DNA from: Carallia brachiata
Taxonomy: Eukaryota; Streptophyta; Magnoliopsida; Malpighiales; Rhizophoraceae
Direction: 5' to 3'
NCBI GenBank assembly: GCA_021464245.1
Contig: JADCRB010000035.1
Coordinates: 280,762-344,761, forward strand
Length of the DNA: 64,000 bases
Part shown: positions 1-11,100 of the stretch, piece by piece
Position numbering within the stretch: position 1 is the first letter of the stretch
Layout of the letters: the number at the start of each line of letters is the position of its first letter
The notes under the pieces: model-generated
Seen by the model: only the letters and a program-made list of their open reading frames with translations
Told to the model about the DNA's origin: nothing
Databases searched by the model: none
Translations under genes and position numbers: made by a program

Positions 1-582
1 GAGGCTGGTTTAGCTTTGTTTGAATGTGTTCCAGATAAGGATGTTGTGTGTTGGACAGGCATTATTGTGGGTTGTGGCCAGAATGGAAAAGTGAAGGAAG
101 CCATTGAACTTTTTCGAAAGATGGTGCAAGCAGGGTTAAAGCCAAATGAAGTCACCTTTTTAGGCGTGCTTACTGCCTGCAGACATGCTGGTTTGGCTGA
201 AGAGGCATGGACCATATTTACGTCCATGAAACTCGATTATGGGCTTCAACCTCATTTTGAACATTATTACTGTATGATTGATCTTCTTGGTCAAGCTGGA
301 TGTTTAAAAGAGGCAGAGGAATTGATTGCTACAATGCCATTTAAGCCTGATAAAACCATATGGAGCTCTATGCTTGGGGCATGCGTAACTCACAAAAATA
401 CCACAATGGTCGGTACCATCGCCCAGAACCTTCTAGCTGAATATTCAGATGACCCTGCAATATATGTTACGCTTTCAAATGCTTATGCAACAATGGGAAT
501 GTGGGATAGTCTCAGCCTAGTTAGGAAAGCTGGTAAAACATTGGGCACTAAAGAAGCTGGAATGAGCTGGATTGAGATTTGA
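1..582 (+). CDS. PPR protein, E class, C-terminal end (5' truncated by window)
   Basis: The reading frame is open from base 1 to the TGA at 580-582, giving 193 residues of the C-terminus; the start lies outside the window. The sequence shows one full PPR unit (DKDVVCWTGIIVGCGQNGKV followed by a KPNEVTFLGVLTACRHAGL stretch), then the L2/S2-type units and an E motif ending in KEAGMSWIEI. There is no DYW deaminase domain, so this is an E-subclass protein. PLS-type PPR proteins of this class usually bind organellar RNA and act as site-specific factors for C-to-U editing, recruiting a deaminase in trans; that role is inferred from the family. The frame is intact. It resembles an Arabidopsis PCMP-E family member as I remember it, but the exact orthologue cannot be fixed without a search. 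Confidence 0.93.
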   Translation, partial: EAGLALFECVPDKDVVCWTGIIVGCGQNGKVKEAIELFRKMVQAGLKPNEVTFLGVLTACRHAGLAEEAWTIFTSMKLDYGLQPHFEHYYCMIDLLGQAGCLKEAEELIATMPFKPDKTIWSSMLGACVTHKNTTMVGTIAQNLLAEYSDDPAIYVTLSNAYATMGMWDSLSLVRKAGKTLGTKEAGMSWIEI

Positions 583-3500
583 AGTTGGTTATATTGCTCT
601 AGTGCATTGCACATCCCAAATGAATCTTCTCTGAAATCATGTTACTGATTTCCCATCCATCACTGTTTCCCTGGGGTATGAAAGAAAGAAAATTGCTTGC
701 AAGTCACAGAATGGAGAATTGGAGATGCAGAAAGATTATTATAGATCGCTTTAGAATTAAGGCTTCCCTCTGAACACACAGACGATGTCAAAGCAAATTG
801 GTGAGGGATAAGGGAAGAGGAAGAAGGTACTTCAACAATTTGCCCAAGAGCAAGCCGTTAAACTGGGTGGCACGTTAGAGACACACATGCACGGAAGGCA
901 TTAGAAGAAATCTGTGAAGAGATTCTAATTACGTGGGAAAAATCAATCATGTAGGTTTCAGTGCATAAGGCTCCCACAGTAGTAGGATCTGGGGAAGGGT
1001 CGGATGCACACAGCTTTACCTTTGTGTTTTTGCAAAGAGTCTGTTTTCACGTTTCAGGTACAGCCAAACAGTATTTTAACCTGTCAACTCTTTATTTACA
1101 GATGTCATAATATTGTGAAAAACTATGTGAAAATGCATCTGGCTTTTTGTAGGGAAGCTACAGAAAAAGAAATTGTGTTGATAGGCGGAGTAAGAGAAGA
1201 AAGAAACAAATACGTCAATATACTCAACTCAAATCTATTAGGTATTTGCTTATTGCCTAATCACATGTTTTCCAATCCCGTTTGACTGTTGAGAGAGTTT
1301 TCAAATAAGAGGGTATATTAAATGCAGACGCTAGTCCAATTCATTCTACAACATTATCTTTAGCATGGACTATCAACCAATAAATTATCTTTAACATGAC
1401 ATGAGGTTTTTACTATTCCATTAGGCAAGATTATGTTTGTCTCCTTAGATATTTGTGAACTCTGTGTCACGGGCACTTCCCTTTGAACTCGGAGCTGCTC
1501 TTGACACTATCATTTCACACTTGATTACTAACGAGTATTTATGTCATATTAATCCTAACAAGCTTGTGTCCTTGGCGAATTTTCTTATGCGTGAACAGTA
1601 ATTTTGGTTGCTCGTTCTTCTTTGTTTCTTAGAATCAATATTGTATACTCATTTTATGTGATACAGCGATGTCTTTGACATTAAAATGGTCAGAATTGTC
1701 ACGGAGGCACCTCGGAACTGAACGCTATGATGACTGATGCAAATTGCAAGTGGAGAACAAGCTTAAGTTGATTGACATTAGTCTGAGGAAGTATTGGATG
1801 GGGCCATCAGTAATCTTTTTAAAGAAAGTTGATTTCTGCTTGAATTTCTTCCAATACCTGTGTATTGTACTGCCTAGTGACTGCACAGGATCATACCATT
1901 CAATATACTTGTGTTCAACATAAAGTAGATGTATCTGTTAGTCGTGCGCTTTAAGCCTAAGTGAGGAAATGGGTGAAATGGGTGTAGGCATGCAGTAAAC
2001 ATTTTTTTTTTCAAGCTTTATAGACAGTGAAGCGGCAAAACATCATAGAACTATTGCATTAGCCGTACAGATCTAAATGACATCTGACAGTCAAAAAAAT
2101 TTCAGGCCTTATTTGTACGCTTTAGTGAAAGTCTGAGAGTGGAAAGCATAGTAAGGTCACAATACTCTTTTCAGTTATTAAGTAGTCAATTCTTTTTTTT
2201 TTTTTTTCTTTGATCACCAGTATTCGGAAGTCCCGAAAGCATTGGGGTCCCAACTAATTCCAGTCGAGCCGGGTGAATTTAAAAGGAGGACAAAACTCTC
2301 TTAACGGTCATATATTCTATTTAACGGTCATATATTATATTCATAATATTCGAATTTGAGACCTTACTGATGACTTATGAAAATACTGAGGGGAGGGAGG
2401 ATAAGATGGGCCCTAGAGTTGGCCGTGGTCCAGCCGTTTGACCCTGACTCAACGGCCACGGGCAAGGAAAAACAAGAGTGGGTGGGTTCAATGATGGGCA
2501 TATTAGGGTGGCCCAGTGCACCACTAATAAATTGTCAATGTTCATGCAGTGGGTTGGGGGTGGTGGGGTGTTGGGGTTTGTTCATATGTAAGTCTTCATG
2601 TTATGCTTTTGTTCATCTTCACATTTTCTCATGCTTGGTCGCTTTAGTCAATAATGGGAAATACTAGTTAATAATATTTAAATAATAATAAAATAAAAAT
2701 AAAGTGATATAAATTATTAGATGATTAAAATTTAAAAAAATAAAAAATAGGTAAGTAGTTAGATATCATTAAATGAACTGTATAACTGCTTTGTTACTAC
2801 CGATTACACTAGTTAGTAAAGTGCTTCTGCAATTATTTACAGTCAACATTTGTCTGCTGGTTGTCTACTTTTCTAGCGTAAGACGAGTTCTCCTTTAGCA
2901 TGTCTGGATTACCCTTTTCAGTGACTCTGGAACTTAAAGCACTGTACCACAGCCACAGCCACAGCCACAGCCAGATGGAAACTGTCCCTATAGGCCGATC
3001 TATCTGGCGCCATAACATCACTCATGCTAAGATTGGCTTGTCACTAATTTTTACTTTGGGACAGCGAACATTACTGCATGGCATCTCTATCTATGGTTTG
3101 GTGTCCCCAAAAAAATGTTAAATTCTATTTCCAAAATTCAAAATCTCGAGTGCGGGTTCGTTTTATATATTAGTGCAGTTAGTGCTTATTAAGCCCATAC
3201 TGGAACGCTTAACCTTTTTGTCGTAATTCAAGAAAATGGGAATAATCAGTGCAAATAATACAGAATTGGCGTCAATTTATAGCAATGCGAAAAATTGGAA
3301 ATGCTACAAAAACCAATGACTCATGCGCAGCTGCCATTAGATTACAGGCGGAGAGGTCTAGTACTACAAAACTTGGCCAGAGACCGATTGCTCACCCACT
3401 AGCCTTTGTTTGTTCAAACTCAGGCCCACCGCTTAACATCACGCGGGAACAAATGCACCAGCTCGGGTCAGTGTGCAGTGTTCACTGTCGCAACTCCTGT

Positions 3501-4914
3501 GGATTTTAGTTCCAGATATAGCATATATTATGGTTGTAAAAATTAGACCGGACTGGTTAGTCCAATCTGTTTAACCGGCTATCGGTTGAGGGTTTAGACT
3601 GGTTCAAGGCAAAATTTGAGCAAAATTCTGACCAGTCAAAATTCGTAAAAATCGGACCAGTCCAAGTCAAATAAAAAATTTATAAATTATAATTTGATTT
3701 CAAATTTTATTTAAATTATAATTTGAGTTTTAAATTTAATAAAATTTTTTAATTTAATCCTAACTTTAATCAAAATTTTCAATTTAATTCTTAAAATTTT
3801 AAAAATTAATATTTAATTACTATATATAAGTATTATTTTTTTAAATTACTTTTATACATATATATATTATTAAATATCGATTCGATCAATTGAATTTTGA
3901 TCTACTAATATTTTCAATTTGATAATTAGTTTAGTTCTAATAACCTCAGCATGTGAATTATTATATATATATAATTGACGATTAGCTTGCCAAAAGACAC
4001 GGCCCAACAGGTCAGGAGGTTGTAACTTTTCTATTTTGGTGATAAAACGAAAGGATTTTAATTTAATTTATTTTTAATATAATTTTTTTATAATTTTATA
4101 TTATATAATAAATAAAATCTATTTAAAATAAAAAAATTATTAGATTCTTAAAAAAAAAAAACTAAAAACAACAAGCTTCATATTATTTTGGTTTTTCTTT
4201 GGAAAAATATGGAAAATATTGGGCATATAAGGTGGGACATTCACTTAGTACTGATGAGACTTGAGTTGACGGTGACGGTCGGTGTAGACCACTTTTTATC
4301 TTTGCTATCTTTTGGGGACGAAAAAATTTGGCGATTGCGATTCTAATGGCAGCAAGGTCGGATCTTGTAGATTTCAATTATTATTTTAACTCGTACGAAT
4401 AGTCTCGGTAAGATAAATATAAAAAAATATTTATTAATTTTTTTTAAATAAAATTAAATTAAAATTAAAGTGATATATGTTATTAAATAATTAAAATATA
4501 AAAAAAATTAAATGTTATTAACTAATTTGTATGATAATTTTGGTGTTACCGATAATAAGTTTGGGTACTGAAACACTAAAAACAATGACTTTTTTTTCCT
4601 ACTTCGGCTTCGGTTACATAACTTTTCGAATTGGTGAGTGGAACACGGCACATAAGCCCAATGCAAATTTAATGCCCCCGCAAATTCAATGCCTCTGCAT
4701 TGGAGATCCAATAGACTTGCCCTGCAAATTTATTGTAAGCAAGCTGTTGACCCCATTTCCCGCATGGAACAAACTATTATTGTCACTAACAATAGAAGAT
4801 TTTCCAGGACAAAATCAATGAGACAAAACAATCAGCTGGCATTATCCCACAGCAACAAAGTGCCACTAGCATTTGCAGCAACTTGTTTAGTTGTTTACTA
4901 CTAATGCTAAAAAA
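583..4914. other. Intergenic region after the PPR gene, no supported gene
   Basis: Bases 583 to roughly 1700 are probably 3' UTR and downstream sequence of the PPR gene. The rest is AT-rich with poly-T tracts. It contains a CCACAG hexanucleotide run at 2947-2972, a short duplicated TTAACGGTCATATATT motif at 2302-2337, and two copies of a dispersed AT-rich repeat (about 2700-2745 and 4465-4515). Around 3540-3670 there is a stretch rich in CCGGT/ACCGG-like words, which looks like a decayed transposon end. Open frames here are short, start at non-ATG codons or lack similarity that I recognise. Confidence 0.6.
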
Positions 4915-6585
4915 CTAAAACCCTCTGTAGATAACAACAAAACAAGGCAAAATAGCCTTGGCATTGAATACATACAACTCATCCAAATTAGAGTAAACCC
5001 CCACAGCACCAGCCACTGAGTCATAATCCTCCAAGTCCATGTGACCACCTTCCATGCTCTTCTTAACTCTCCCTGCAATCACCCTGCAGACCAGCATTGC
5101 CCTCTTGTCCCCATCAACACAGCCGTCCTCCATTAATATTTCAGCTTTGTCGTGTGCCTTTCCGCTTGTTGCTGTTGTTAAAATCCCATGTCCATTAGTA
5201 AAGGAGGATTCTTTGAAGCCATTCTTAATTATGCTGCACACATTACAATGTGGGATCGAATTGCACAAATTGGATGATCCGTTCAGGCCTAATGAGCAAG
5301 CAAATGTGGTGCAGTGGAACCTGAGGAGCTCATTGCCGTCTGCTATGCAACGTGGGTGTTTCTTTGGAAGCTTGTTGGCTTTGGCTTTGATGATGTCTCT
5401 GTATTCCTCAAACTTGGAGATGGTCCTTTGAGTGTTGTGGACTTTTAGGATGCGTTCGATTTTGCAAATGGGTGCTTGTTTCTTTAGCCAGCTTGATTGG
5501 AATATGATTTCCACTATGTTCTTGCTTGTATCCTCTGGACCCAGTTCAGACACTGCGGAGTTTGATTAGCAATTTTGGAATGAAACCACAGAGTTTGAAT
5601 TTGTTAGCGCTAAATTATACTGTGCAATGGACATTAAATTGTGAAGGAGAGCTAATGGTAATTGTAAATTGGATCCACAGATCAAGAAATCAGAAACTGG
5701 AGCACTATGGAAGTAAAACAAAAATGTTACGCTGGAAAAAAGATGTATACAAGCACAACGACAAAAAGGAGCCAACTTAAATTTTTTTCCCTACTAAACA
5801 TGCAATAATCAAAACATAATGGGAAAAAAAAAGGAAAGAAAAGAAAAGAAAAGCAGGCAGTGTTAAAATCATGAGTTACCTGCATGTCTGACAGCCTGAT
5901 GAAGCTCCAAGCTTTCAGCTTTCATGAAGATCTCACCACATTGAGGACAAGAACAAATGGTGCCCCTCAAAGAAGGGTCTCTGGTGATTCCAAGAACAGG
6001 ATCAACTACCATTCTGCACTCATAACAGCCAGAGAATCTTCTAAATGGCATTCCTCTAAAAGAGCCACCATTAGTAGCCAGTAAGGAACTAGAAGAAGCA
6101 GAGAGGGAAGAATTAGTAGATGAAACAACTCCTCCATTGAGTTCACTTAATGGGACTTTGGTGGATCTACTTGAAGTTTCATGGTTACTACTAGTTGACC
6201 CCATTGATGAAGCCCTTTTCCTGTGGAGGAGTTCAGGGGAGGTTATCTCAGGCCTGTGCATTACCTTTGTGTTGCTGCACAGAGACCCTGAGCATTTCGA
6301 CTTTTTGCTGCTTCTCTTGCTCGTCTCCTCCAAGGCTTGCTCTAGGTGTTTTTTCTGCTTTCTCTGCTGTCGATGCTTCTGCTCTTGCTGCTGCTTTTGT
6401 TGTTGTTGGTGGTGTTGTGGTTGCGGTTGCTTTTGTTGTGGCAGTTGCTGTGGCTGGAGATACTTGCAGCTGAAAAGGCCTCTTACAACTAACCATGAAT
6501 GGGGTTTTTCTGATTTCTCAGGCTGGTGGTTTTGGTTCTGGTGAGTTTCCTTGATGGGTTTTCTTGGGGTTCTTGGATTGGCCAT
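4915..6585 (-). CDS. C2H2 zinc-finger protein with PARP-fold-like C-terminal domain
   Basis: There are two exons, 6585-5880 and 5552-4915 (reverse strand), with a GT donor at 5879-5878 and an AG acceptor at 5554-5553. The join is in phase (HAG joins to HAVSELGPEDTS), giving 447 residues from ATG 6585 to a TAG at 4917-4915. Residues 1-60 are rich in basic residues and Gln (CAG/CAA-rich run), residues 90-180 are Ser-rich, and a single C2H2 finger (C-x2-C-x12-H-x4-H) lies near 212-234. The C-terminal 210 residues carry the conserved block of this plant family: ICKIERILKVHNTQ, HPRCIADGNELLRFHCTT, and a terminal LPCFVV. This block resembles the PARP catalytic fold in shape. Biochemical function is unknown; nuclear location is likely. 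It belongs to the At1g75710/At5g54630/At2g29660-type family, recognised from memory. The frame is intact. Confidence 0.92.
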
Positions 6586-9392
6586 TTGGGAAGTGGTTCC
6601 AAGACTGGAGCTTCGGCTATGATGTGTATTACTGGTAGGTACCTGAGCGCACTGCTGCTACATGAGCTAAAGACCTAAAACAAATGAAAGCTAGATTTGC
6701 GGATAAACTTCATTTTGTAGATGCAACTGCTTTTTTTTCTCTTTTTCTTTTTTTGGTGGGTTAGATGTAATTTTAGGGAGCTAGTGGATTTACAATTCAC
6801 AAATCTTGATTTTATAGTAGATTAAGATTAAGCAGTGGCTCTGTGGATTTGTAGAGGATAGAAATCTGACCGTTCAAATGCGAAGATACTAGGACCTGCA
6901 GCAGAAGAAAGGAGCAGTATGGGTCCCCATATTAAATTACCATGGACTTCTCTGTCTTTATTGTCCAGTAAATTGCTTATAGTAGCTGTACAAAAGTACG
7001 GTTAAATTAGTATTTATTGATTTGAACCCCAACTTTTTCATCTTGTCCGAAAAAAGATTTAAGACCCACTTGGAAGGTTTGGATGCAATCCTCACGTGTC
7101 TGGCACGTGTTGTAGAGAATGAGATTCCACTCTTACCAGGTGTCCCCATGTTAGTCATGGGTCGTGACTCGTGTGGCTTAGCCTGCTGCCACCCGAAGGT
7201 AGATTTCTAGACCTATATGCAGCTCATCAAGAAACCAAAAAATGCATACAATCACTTATTGTTGTGACCTAATGATCTAATGGTATGAAAATCGAGTAAG
7301 TTTTAAATTCAAATTTTTATTAAAATATTTAACATGACTAAATTTATGACGGTCTACAAGCCTTCCCATATTTTCACCAAAAAAAAAAAAAAAAGTTAGC
7401 ACACTAATTACACGTAATGGCGCTCAGCTTCTAATGGGGGAAAAGCTGCATGATTCCTTTTGCCTCAAAACCATGCTACCAGCCTACCACCCCATATGCA
7501 ATGGGAATAAAGATTTGCACTTTGGTAAATAGGAAAAGAAAAAAAAAATTTATAACCCATCTTGGTTCTTGTACAAACTAATGGATTCTTATGATTGGTT
7601 GTTTATTATAAAAGACAGCTCTTGTAACCGTTAGTTTGGTAAGATTCAAACTAAGAGCTTCTTTCCTCGCCAAAATGCTAAAGTTAAGGCATTGATATGC
7701 CGCACCTGAGAACGGGCTTTGAGAAAAGTTCAAAAAAAAAATTCAAATCTGTTAGCTAAAAGACCATTTAGTTTACTATTTCTTGTAAACGACCGATAAG
7801 TATCTATAATTTGTACCTGGGTTATTCCTTAATTAGTTGCCTTCAGGTTCATTTGTTATTGGTATTCTTTAACAACACAACTTCATACAATAGTAATTTC
7901 GTATTCCAAAAAACGCCTCATCAATACAAATGTCACGCCTCAATCATATGAGAATTAAGTATACATATATAGGTAGTTAACGCTGTAGATAGATTTCGTG
8001 AAGAGCAAAATCACCTCTTCCGCCGTTCAACGATACCGTTTAATGAAAAAATTACTGTAGAAACTCGACAACACTCCAAATTACTTAGTGAAATTAAATA
8101 TATGTTTGATCTTATATAATTATAAAAAAGGTCATACATCTAGCTATGCATTGTCATGGGAGAGATTAATAACCCTTAACACCGTCTAATTTTCTCTTTT
8201 ATAAATTTAGAGTTGCGGTCCATAAATTGTATAGTATGGTCAACACAATTTTCTTTTAAAAATGGCCCTTATCACTATTTTCTTTAAAATATGGTAAGGT
8301 AACCACTTCTTTCTCATTTTTTTAACTAAAAAAAAAAAACCTTCTCTTATCTTAATCAATCACAAGTTCGTCAATCTTTTTTTTTTTTTTTGTTCTAAAT
8401 ATAAATTTTTGTTAGTTGTTCAAGTTAGGGGAAAAAGAGCAGAAAAGGGCTCTCCGCAGGCCCAGAGCCCGAAAAGCAAGCGTTGTGACTATTACTAAAG
8501 TGAATTGCATGTTCATCCTTGGGTTTTTAGCATAATTACCAAGAAAGCCCATACCGTTCGTGGGAGTGCAACTTGAGGCTCGCCCCATTACTTCGAATCT
8601 TCAAAGTCTGTTGTGAGGGTCTTTCTTATGATATTATCAATCCTATGGCGCCGCTGGCTGTGACGTGAGAGATTGATGCTAAGTCGGTGTGTCACAAAAA
8701 TAATTAACTTATGATGGTCACACCAAATTATAAAAAATTTATAGTTGGTTCTATATTTGATATGCAATAATCAGGTTTAGAGATTTTTACTTGACGTCAT
8801 CATTATTTAAATTGTAAGTTCTTTTTAAACAAATTGAATAAAAGTATTAATAGATAATTCTGAATAAATTTGTAAGATGTTTAGATTGCCATTTTTTAAT
8901 CTGAAAAAGAGAAACCAATCATGTAAAAAAAGTTTAGGTGTGGGAGTAAATCTGACAGAAAAACTAAAACCAACATAAAATTTTCTCAATATGCAATTGA
9001 GGATTGTGACATGTAATTAGCTCATTCTTTTTTTTTTTTTTCTTCTTTTATGCAGTAAAGCTGAGTGTTAGTCAATTGTCATGATGAGTCTCAGTTGTGT
9101 TTACGCACTTGCAGGCTGCTTTCCCTTTCTCCGAGAATGTTCATGATCAACATTGAACAGTTTGGATTACTTTGCAACCCGGAAAAGTTACATGCACGCT
9201 ACCAGGCAGACACCAACCATCTGGGCCCTGCCTTCTTTATCTTGGGCACAATGCCAGAACTTGTAGACCCATTTTCAGATGTTAGGGCCAAGATATCAAC
9301 TTACCCATCCGAATGCTGGCCGGCCCACCATGGTTGCCAGGAGCGCGAGCTCACCAATACCGAAATTGCCCCGCACCCCTTGAGATGCGCCC
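6586..9392. other. Intergenic: upstream region of the zinc-finger gene and AT-rich DNA
   Basis: Bases 6586 to about 6720 are likely the 5' leader of the zinc-finger gene on the reverse strand. Further out I see AT-rich DNA with several poly-A/poly-T tracts (for example 7378-7394, 8328-8339, 9027-9041). No protein-coding region can be supported. Base composition rises in GC from about 9090 onward, which leads into the candidate small gene at 9393. Confidence 0.5.
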
Positions 9393-9877
9393 ATGGAATG
9401 GGAGGCTAATCTTCCGGCCCTACCACTACCGAAGAAACTCATCTACATCAACAGAGACACGACGTCGTCGTCTTCTTCTTCTTCTTCCCTGGCAAACTTT
9501 CTCCGGCATGTTCAAGCCGCCTTCAAGCGCCCCCGCTCCCTAGGTACTCCTCCATCTCTCTCTCTTTTTTCTCCATTTTTGTTATACAGACTTAAGATGT
9601 TAATCAATTTTGTGAGAATTCACAATTGGTATATTTAAATTTCAAGACCACCACTCAGTATAATTTAGTAACAAGAGTTAAATGTTGTCACACTACAAAT
9701 CATTGAATAATAGGGCTAAACTTATATTATTTTGAGGTGGAAAAATACAGTAATTATCTCAATTATTCACACTCGACAGTGTAATATTCCCCAGCCAGAA
9801 CCACCGCCACCACCCTCCTTGCCATTCTGGTAACCAAAAAAAGAAATTCAAATTTCAGGTGCAATGCAGACGAATAG
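9393..9877 (+). CDS. Candidate small two-exon gene, unidentified
   Basis: In a GC-richer island, ATG 9393 opens a frame of 50 codons (starts MEWEANLPALPLPKKL, then a run of Ser and an NFLRHVQAAFKRPRSL segment). It ends at a fair donor (CTAG followed by GTACTC at 9544). An in-phase acceptor at 9793-9794 (CCCCAG) allows a second exon, 9795-9877, ending in TAG, which would give 77 residues. I do not recognise the protein. The Ser run comes from a TCG/TCT repeat. It could be a real orphan gene, the first exon of a gene whose remainder has been lost, or chance. Composition unlike its surroundings and an ATG start are the only support. Confidence 0.25.
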
Positions 9878-11100
9878 CTTAAAGCCTGTTTGGGAGTCGC
9901 ATATCATTTATGATTTTTTTTTTTTTTTTTACACCTCAAGGGTACAACGAATACATGTCAAACTCTCGGTTTCAGTTTAAGATTACATTCCAGGTCTCCA
10001 CAAACCTGATGAGAAAAATCGTTGTCGAGGGATATCATGCTCAGCTGGTATGGAATTGATAGGGGTCTAATCCATACAAAACGAAACACGACTAAGGGAG
10101 GACCAAGATTCATCCCTGACGAGCCCTTTTTTTTTTTTTTTTTGACGTACTGACGAGCCCCTTGGATGCGTAAGTCAATGTATGACCTATGAGATAATAC
10201 AAGGTAGAAAGGTTTTTAAGAGGATAAAATTTATCTCGAGAATAACAATATTCTTTTATTTATAAGAATATAAATATTACACTTAATAAGATTCATTATT
10301 ACGGTGAAGAATTAATGTACAGATTAAAGAGGCCATGAAAGATTATAATGTGTGTATAAAATTAAGGTAAACTCTTATAAGAAGGACTGACTTTTAAAAT
10401 TTAAAATTTAATAGGTTCAATTTATTTACTAACAAAACCAAAAAGAACCTTTCTATAAATAAGGACTGCCATATAATTGGTGGGACAAGAGGTCACATTA
10501 TTGAACATGTTCCCGTCTTCGAAGGCTTATGCACTCGGTTGATCTAATTGCTGTTAAAACCAATTCAATTTTTTGGAAGTTGCAGCGTTGAAGGATAACG
10601 CACGAGTACTCTGACTTTTGGTATTGCTGTGAAAACCAATTTAACTTCTTGGGAATGTTGGGTGACAAAATCATGTAGAGAGATATTCATTCATATTGAA
10701 ACTCATCGAGTTTTTGGATCCACAAACTGTCAGTATACTACGACCTCGTCCCAACTTAGTAGAACTTACATAAAGCAATGTAGGCGGCCAATCCCGCAAA
10801 TTAGAAATCGCCACAACACCAGCTACACCTGAACATCGAGCTGCTCTGCCTGTCTGAAGCATCCAATGCACTTTTGCTACAGACTACTGAAGCAATTTTC
10901 ATCGAGTTTGAAGAGGGAGCTCAGTTTTCATTATCACAGGGAACCGAGTCACCTAATTGGTCAGAGTTGAGCTCCTTTTGCAAATTTCCTGTTGCTATAC
11001 CAGCTTCCGTAGTTCTGAGTCATTGGTAGGGGCAGTACAAGGACTAACATCACTCGTGATCAGAATTGTCCATCTAGAATTAATCAGAATGCAGAATTAG
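9878..11100. other. Intergenic, downstream of ASHR1; poly-T tracts, no gene seen
   Basis: Contains T tracts at about 9917-9932 and 10128-10143 that may mark 3' ends of old retroposons on the reverse strand, and AT-rich DNA between 10200 and 10480. The part nearest 11100 is probably the 3' UTR of the ASHR1 gene. No supported coding region. Confidence 0.45.

Noticed and set aside
2833..3121. Frames with WLWLW / HSHSHS repeats
   Set aside because: They are translations of the CCACAG hexanucleotide run on the two strands, with no other support.
6137..6544. Forward-strand frames rich in Cys/Leu/Phe over the zinc-finger gene
   Set aside because: They are antisense shadows of the CAG-rich exon 1 of the reverse-strand gene.
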